A DNA stretch of 64,000 nt from Circinella minor (lineage: Eukaryota; Mucoromycota; Mucoromycetes; Mucorales; Lichtheimiaceae): NCBI GenBank assembly GCA_016758965.1, contig JAEPRB010000177.1, forward strand, positions 1 to 64,000, written 5' to 3'. The position numbers were made by a program, and so were the translations under genes. The notes under the pieces are model-generated. The model did no database searches. It worked only from the letters and a program-made list of their open reading frames with translations, and was not told the DNA's origin. Of this stretch, positions 58,439 to 64,000 are shown piece after piece (within the stretch, counting starts at the first letter, position 1; every line of letters begins with the position of its first letter).

Positions 58439-60331
58439 TTATGCACCAACTGCCATACCCAATGGATTTCGTAACTGTGCTTGCCACCCAATTCCATCTG
58501 CACTACATCCTTTTGGCCATCGTACATTATTTCCATACAATTGTTCCATTTCCCGCATAAATTCCCCAAAGTAGCTCCAAGGTGTTTTTTCCTTTTGTGA
58601 TTTGCTGAACCCACCTCCTGGCCACTGCATCTTTGAATGATCCTTATGTAATATAAATGCATGATGACTCACTAAAAACTGGAATCCAAGTGCATTCAAT
58701 TGTAATGCGTGGGATTGTTTATCTCCACCTTGGTTTCGAAAACGAGCATCATATAAAGGTGTTGTTTCTCGTGGTACAATATAATAAGGTTCCCATTGTG
58801 ATTCATAACATACTTCATAATAGAGAGAAGATACAGGAGAGTCTAATGCCATCGATAAAGCGAGTGTAGGACCATGACCACTCCCTGGATCTGTGATATA
58901 GGCAATACCTTTTTTCACTAGCGATTGTAATTCTGCAGAATTTTGAGGTAATGGATCATCTTTGTGAGATTCAAGAATAGCATAGCATGGAATTACCATA
59001 GCAACACGGTTATTGTTGTGTTGTTCCACAAGAGCCGATAAAAGTTTAGTTTTAGCATGTGTATAAAAACTAGTCAAAGGTGTAAAATCGGCATCCATAA
59101 CAAAAACATGGGATGTAGTTGCAGCTGTAATGGCCAAGTTACGAAGATGATTGATAGGGTATTTTAATCGATCTGGACTGGTATAATCCGGTTTCATCAC
59201 AACAATGTGAACACGTGAATATATTATTACGTTGGATGGAACTGCAAAGAATGCTTTTAGTTGATTTACATCATCTGGTTCTGTAAGATATCTAAAATTA
59301 CATATAAATTAATAATATGTATTTATTAGAACAAATAAACACACAAACACATATATAAATGAAAAAGTTCGTATATATACAAGAAATAGAAATGATACTT
59401 TACATTGCAATAGACACAGGTCCTTGCCATGCATCTAACACTTGTGTAAATACTTCCAAACGATTCACAGAGAATTGAGATACGAGTGTTACATCATATG
59501 GAGAATCAGAAGGTGTTTGAGTTCCTGTATGAGCAACAATAATTTCTTCATTTGTATATATTGGATCTAATATTTAACAATCATTGTGTATCTACAGTTA
59601 GTTATAAACTAAAAGCCAAAAAAAAAACATTTTGATTTTCTTCCCAAGAATTTACCTGCTATTAATTGTTTTAACTGAGAAGCTAATATATAAAAATCTC
59701 CCTGAAGATCTACTTCAATCACATCTTGACATCCTTCTTCTATACAGTTTGTTTCACCTTGTGTTATCGTCATCCATGTACCATCCGATACTTTTAAAAG
59801 TAGTTCACATCCAAGATCCACTTGAATTTTTGCCACGTTTCGATACATTCCTTGTTTTTCCAGTTGTTTTGCATCATGCTGTTTTTCGTGGTGAGGTTGC
59901 CAAGTAGCACATTTATTCTCACTATTACATAAAGTGGCTGTACATTGTCGTTTTGAAAGTAACGTATCATAAGGAGGTTGATCGCGTAATGGTACATTGT
60001 CTATTTTATTACTTGATGATCGTGTCAAAGCAATTAAGAATAATAAAATAATAATGAAGAATAGAATAAATGTTGACCGTTTTGGATTTTTAAATAATAC
60101 GGATTGTTGTTGTTGTTGTTGTACTTGTCCTGGTGATGGTGAATGTGCTTTATTACGATTGAAAAAATGACGTCGAGTAGTAGGAAAAGCATGTTTTGGT
60201 TTTTCGTCATTGTCATATCTTTGTTGTGTTGTATAAGGTGATGGAGGGTAGGGTGTTGCTGTTGCTGTCAGGGAATCATTATGGATGCCCGTCGCGATCG
60301 TTGCTCGCGACGTGCTTAAACGTCTACTCAT
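58439..60331 (-). CDS. LARGE-like glycosyltransferase (GT49), type II membrane protein
   Basis: Exons (minus) 60331-59656, 59566-59404 and 59291-58439 give 563 residues. The start is the ATG at 60331 (MSRRLSTS). A cytoplasmic tail of about 75 residues (P/S/Q-rich) precedes one membrane segment STFILFFIIILLFLIAL. The lumenal stem has Cys residues and a lectin-like stretch (TWMTITQGETNC). The GT49 domain starts near EIIVAHTGTQT and DVTLVSQFSVNRLEVF. The DxD metal site is FVMDADFTP, with WEPYYIVPRETTPLYDARFRNQGGDK and FLVSHHAFILHKDHSK, matching the B4GAT1/LARGE domain. A Golgi transferase adding GlcA or similar sugars to glycans is expected; acceptor unknown. Confidence 0.88.
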
Positions 60332-61216
60332 CAAGGTTTTTTTTTTTTGGGGGGGGGGGATAAACTGGTTAATTTTATTTTTCAGGGGGAGATGGTTTCA
60401 CATAATTTTGATTCAATGGAAAAATATTTTTTATAGAAATAAAAAAAGCATTGGAATAACTTAATATTAATCCCTGAGACACATACCACATCAGATATAA
60501 ATATTCAACTTTGGTAAAGCATGTTATCATTGGTTATTTTGTCAAGCTCAAATACTGGCAATGTCAATAACAAACAGGTAAGATATATATAATCCAGTTA
60601 AATTATGTAGATATTGTAAAGTAGTTATAATATATTAGTCTACTTGGAAAAGAGATAAATATTATTTATAATTAGTATCATTAGAATTTTAGCTTTTTTT
60701 TTTCATTTCATTCATTATCCATGATGTCTAATATGTATAACTTTCAACTGAAAAATTATGCCCGACATGAAATTGGAAACGAAGTGGCATCTTACGTAGC
60801 GGATAAGCAAATGCTCTGGATACCTCATCGTTAACAAAAGTGACATCAACACATACAATCACTTTTCTTCAGAGATATAGCAACAACAGTGTTATGGTAA
60901 ACCATTTACAAAAAATATTAATATACCCAATATTTTATTATTATTATTATTACGTAACTAATAAATGATATATATTTACAATATAATTTAGATATAAAGG
61001 ATTGTAATTAAATAAATGTTATTAGTAGTTTTATTATTATGTATGTGATGAATCCTGTCTCTCTCTTTTTTTTGTATATAAAATAATATTAGTGTATAAT
61101 AAGGTTGTCATTGTTGTTTTGATTATTATAAAACAGAATGATGTGTGTGAAAGAGAAAGCGAGAGCAAAAGAGCCACTGTTGATATTGATGAATCGTATT
61201 TCAATGAATGATTTTT
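60332..61216. other. Intergenic between the GT49 gene and the palindrome
   Basis: GT49 promoter side, with a poly-T/G tract at 60337-60359. One short open frame is listed separately. The rest is AT-rich with nothing recognised. Whether the left palindrome arm begins here cannot be told, because the right arm runs off the window. Confidence 0.35.
60721..60834 (+). CDS. Small ORF of unknown status (37 codons)
   Basis: ATG at 60721 to TAA at 60832. The peptide (MMSNMYNFQLKNYARHEIGN, then VASYVADKQMLWIPHR) is less AT-biased than chance frames around it. No intron signals or family recognised. It might be a gene fragment. Confidence 0.2.
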   Translation: MMSNMYNFQLKNYARHEIGNEVASYVADKQMLWIPHR

Positions 61217-62455
61217 TTTGTCGATGATTAATATTGATAATATATAATATTTGTTTGACTTTTACTCGGTAAAATAAGTGTTGTTGGAGGATACGCATTG
61301 TTGCTCTTGACGACAGAAAATGTCGAAATTAATTTATACGATAGTATTTAATATACTTTTTTTCTTGATACTGTATACCAGTTCAAGTCATATGTATCGA
61401 TTTTGTTGCTTAAAGAGAAATTATCTTTGTATTCATCGACGGTCGTTTGGTTGATTATTTTAATCTTGAGTATTTATTCTAATGGATTAAATCATATTTG
61501 TAATTTGTTTGATCCGTTTTTTTTTATTATTCGATTTGACACCTTTGATCTTGATTGTAGTACTAGATCTTTTTTTTCGGTTTTTGTTCGACCCTTGACT
61601 TGATAGATTTTGATCTTTTTAAAAGATATCCATTGATATACCCTGTCTTATATGCATATAATTCGCAAGCTCTTTTGTTTTTCTTGTTGGCTGATAGTTT
61701 TGAATAAGCTTTGTTATATGTATGTGTTTTGTGTGAAGAATGAAGGGTAGGGGGTACGAGAGAACTTTTGAGTAGTAATAATAAAGATTAATAATATTTT
61801 TTTATACGTACGTATCCTTTTTTTTTTTTTTTTTTTTTTTTTGGCAATCATCATCACACACACAAATAATAATTTTACCATATATTTGTTAAGAATACTG
61901 AATTTTCAGTATTAATATTTTACAACGTACTTTTTCTTTTTTTTTTTTCGAATAAGAGGGAATAGTCTTGGGTATATTGATGTTGGATTGAGACAAGATT
62001 GGAATAATCATCCACTGTTATTGTCGAATATGTTGGTATTAATTTGCGTGTGTGCCTATTCATCCACGTGTGTATGTGTGTGTGTGTATGTGTGTGTACT
62101 ACCTCCATATTCAAAAATAACAGTGGATGACATAACTATATCATGACCTTCTTGAAGTGATCATCTAAAATATGGTTCTTGAAATAAATTATGAAATGAT
62201 CATCATGATATGCAGTAATAGCATATGCATTGAAGGATCAAAAAATCATATCCCAGTCTTGTCAACACCAAAAATAAATACGAAAAATCAAGTATCTTGA
62301 TAATAAATAGGTTTCTTGTTGTGTTTCTTTATAAATGTAATTCACCTTATTGAATAGTTCGTAGTAGATACATACGCCATAATATATAGTTCACCATGAT
62401 ATTTGAAATAGATGTGTACCCCATGTAATATCAAAGAACGAAACCAAATCCCACA
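61217..62455. repeat. Left arm of a long palindrome
   Basis: About 1.24 kb that is repeated as its reverse complement at 62762-64000. Matching landmarks are a 66-codon frame (MLLKEKLSLYSS...) at 61403-61603 (+) against 63612-63812 (-), a CA/GT microsatellite at 62046-62098 against 63119-63172, and ACCCTGTCTTATATGC at 61639 with its complement. Differences are few and small: ACGTACGT versus ACGT near 61809, homopolymer lengths, and a two-base change near 62126. They become frequent close to the spacer. No gene recognised inside. Confidence 0.9.
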
Positions 62456-62761
62456 TTTTGTTGTTGTCTACCACATGGAATATTATTAATATGGCACTCT
62501 GGTTTGTACCATAATAATAAGTTGCTCACTTTTTTTTTAATTCTTCTTGATGTTACTTATGCACCTCATCATATCGATCAATGTATGTTGTTTCTTGAAT
62601 AACACGGGTTCAGACAATACCAAATAATATGCTACTTGATTGGTTATTGTTTTTTTCACCGGATGAATAATAAAACTTGATTTCCCAATGAAATTGACAA
62701 TTGATGATGACTTATCAATTTGATTTGGATTGTTCGTAACGTTTTATCCATTATATTTTGA
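62456..62761. other. Spacer of the palindrome
   Basis: About 306 bp separating the arms, without self-complementarity that I can see and without a gene-like frame. Similarity between the arms fades over the last ~60 bp on each side, so the border is soft. Confidence 0.6.
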
Positions 62762-64000
62762 ATGAGGTATTTAATTTCGTTCTTTGATATTACACGAGGT
62801 ACACATCTATTTCAAATATCATGATAAACTATATATTATGGCGTATGTATCTACTACGAACTATTCAATAAGGTGAATTACATTTATAAAGAAACACAAC
62901 AAGAAACCTATTTATTATCAAGATACTTGATTTTTCGTATTTATTTTTGGTGTTGACAAGACTGGGATATGATTTTTTGATCCTTCAATGCATATGCTAT
63001 TACTGCATATCATGATGATCATTTCATAATTTATTTCAAGAACCATATTTTAGATGATCACTTCAAGAAGGTCATGATATAGTTATGCTATCCACTGTTA
63101 TTTTTGAATATGGAGGTAGTACACACACATACACACACACACACATACACACGTGGATGAATAGGCACACACGCAAATTAATACCAACATATTCGACAAT
63201 AACAGTGGATGATTATTCCAATCTTGTCTCAATCCAACATCAATATACCCAAGACTATTCCCTCTTATTCGAAAAAAAAAAAAAAAGAAAAAGTACGTTG
63301 TAAAATATTAATACTGAAAATTCAGTATTCTTAACAAATATATGGTAAAATTATTATTTGTGTGTGTGATGATGATTGCCAAAAAAAATAAATAAAAAAA
63401 GGATACGTATAAAAAAATATTATTAATCTTTATTATTACTACTCAAAAGTTCTCTCGTACCCCCTACCCTTCATTCTTCACACAAAAACACATACATATA
63501 ACAAAGCTTATTCAAAACTATCAGCCAACAAGAAAAACAAAAGAGCTTGCGAATTATATGCATATAAGACAGGGTATATCAATGGATATCTTTTAAAAAG
63601 ATCAAAATCTATCAAGTCAAGGGTCGAACAAAAACCGAAAAAAAAGATCTAGTACTACAATCAAGATCAAAGGTGTCAAATCGAATAATAAAAAAAAACG
63701 GATCAAACAAATTACAAATATGATTTAATCCATTAGAATAAATACTCAAGATTAAAATAATCAACCAAACGACCGTCGATGAATACAAAGATAATTTCTC
63801 TTTAAGCAACAAAATCGATACATATGACTTGAACTGGTATACAGTATCAAGAAGAAAAGTATATTAAATACTATCATATAAATTAATTTCGACATTTTCT
63901 GTCGTCAAGAGCAACAATGCGTATCCTCCAACAACACTTATTTTACCGAGTAAAAGTCAAACAAATATTATATATTATCAATATTAATCATCGACAAAAA
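62762..64000. repeat. Right arm of a long palindrome, continuing past the window end
   Basis: Reverse complement of 61217-62455. The match is still intact at the last base of the window, so the full arm is longer than 1.24 kb and the true outer ends are unknown. Confidence 0.9.

Noticed and set aside
61403..61603. 66-codon frame repeated in both palindrome arms as a gene
   Set aside because: Hydrophobic AT-driven sequence with no start context or family; it is duplicated only because the arms are.
61217..64000. Palindrome as a plain assembly foldback
   Set aside because: Arms differ by scattered substitutions and a 4 bp indel and diverge toward the spacer, which favours a real structure, though only long reads can settle it.

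Overview
The window reads as nuclear DNA of an early-diverging filamentous fungus, most likely Mucoromycota and probably order Mucorales. Base composition is very AT-rich, with long poly-A/T and (TA)n tracts. Genes carry many short introns of about 50-200 nt with GT..AG ends and very short first exons. The gene set fits: nuclear genes for mitochondrial proteins, a Byr4-type septation regulator, MON1, and dead members of DDE-transposon families. No tRNA, rRNA or CRISPR array was recognised. Exon coordinates below were worked out by eye from splice signals and reading phase.

The first 28 kb is ordinary gene-dense chromosome. In order it holds RPB7 (+), ATP synthase subunit e (+), a Byr4/Bfa1-like GAP component (+), the mitochondrial ADP/ATP carrier (-), a HET-domain-like protein (+), SDO1/SBDS (+) and MON1 (-); the last two converge with overlapping stop codons. 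A 3.8 kb gene-free stretch rich in TACGTA follows. Then come two tandem paralogous membrane-anchored adhesin-like (DUF4097-like) genes (+), 6-phosphogluconate dehydrogenase (-) and a 14-TM MFS transporter (-).

From 28 to 56 kb the window is mosaic. Functional genes are an AATase-like acetyltransferase (-), a second MFS transporter with the same exon plan as the first (-), and microsomal glutathione S-transferase 3 (+). Between them lie a foldback/MITE-like element, an RRM fragment, a broken DDE-type element ORF, a broken lineage-specific gene, a GC-rich multi-hairpin element and a dead Tc1/mariner transposase. The most complex locus is 49.2-55.8 kb. Two inverted copies of a ~350-400 bp repeat, each carrying a fragment of an FCP1-like phosphatase BRCT domain, bracket a dead plasma-membrane Ca2+-ATPase 3' fragment and an uncharacterised gene. 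A PIF/Harbinger-type MITE with a TAA duplication sits in an intron of that gene.

The end of the window holds a secreted phosphatase of the PF04185 family (+) converging on a LARGE-like GT49 glycosyltransferase (-). It closes with a palindrome whose arms are at least 1.24 kb around a ~0.3 kb spacer, the right arm running off the window edge.

The housekeeping genes do not form one pathway. The regional interest lies in gene-fragment capture and inverted-repeat structures in the 28-56 kb and 61-64 kb sections.
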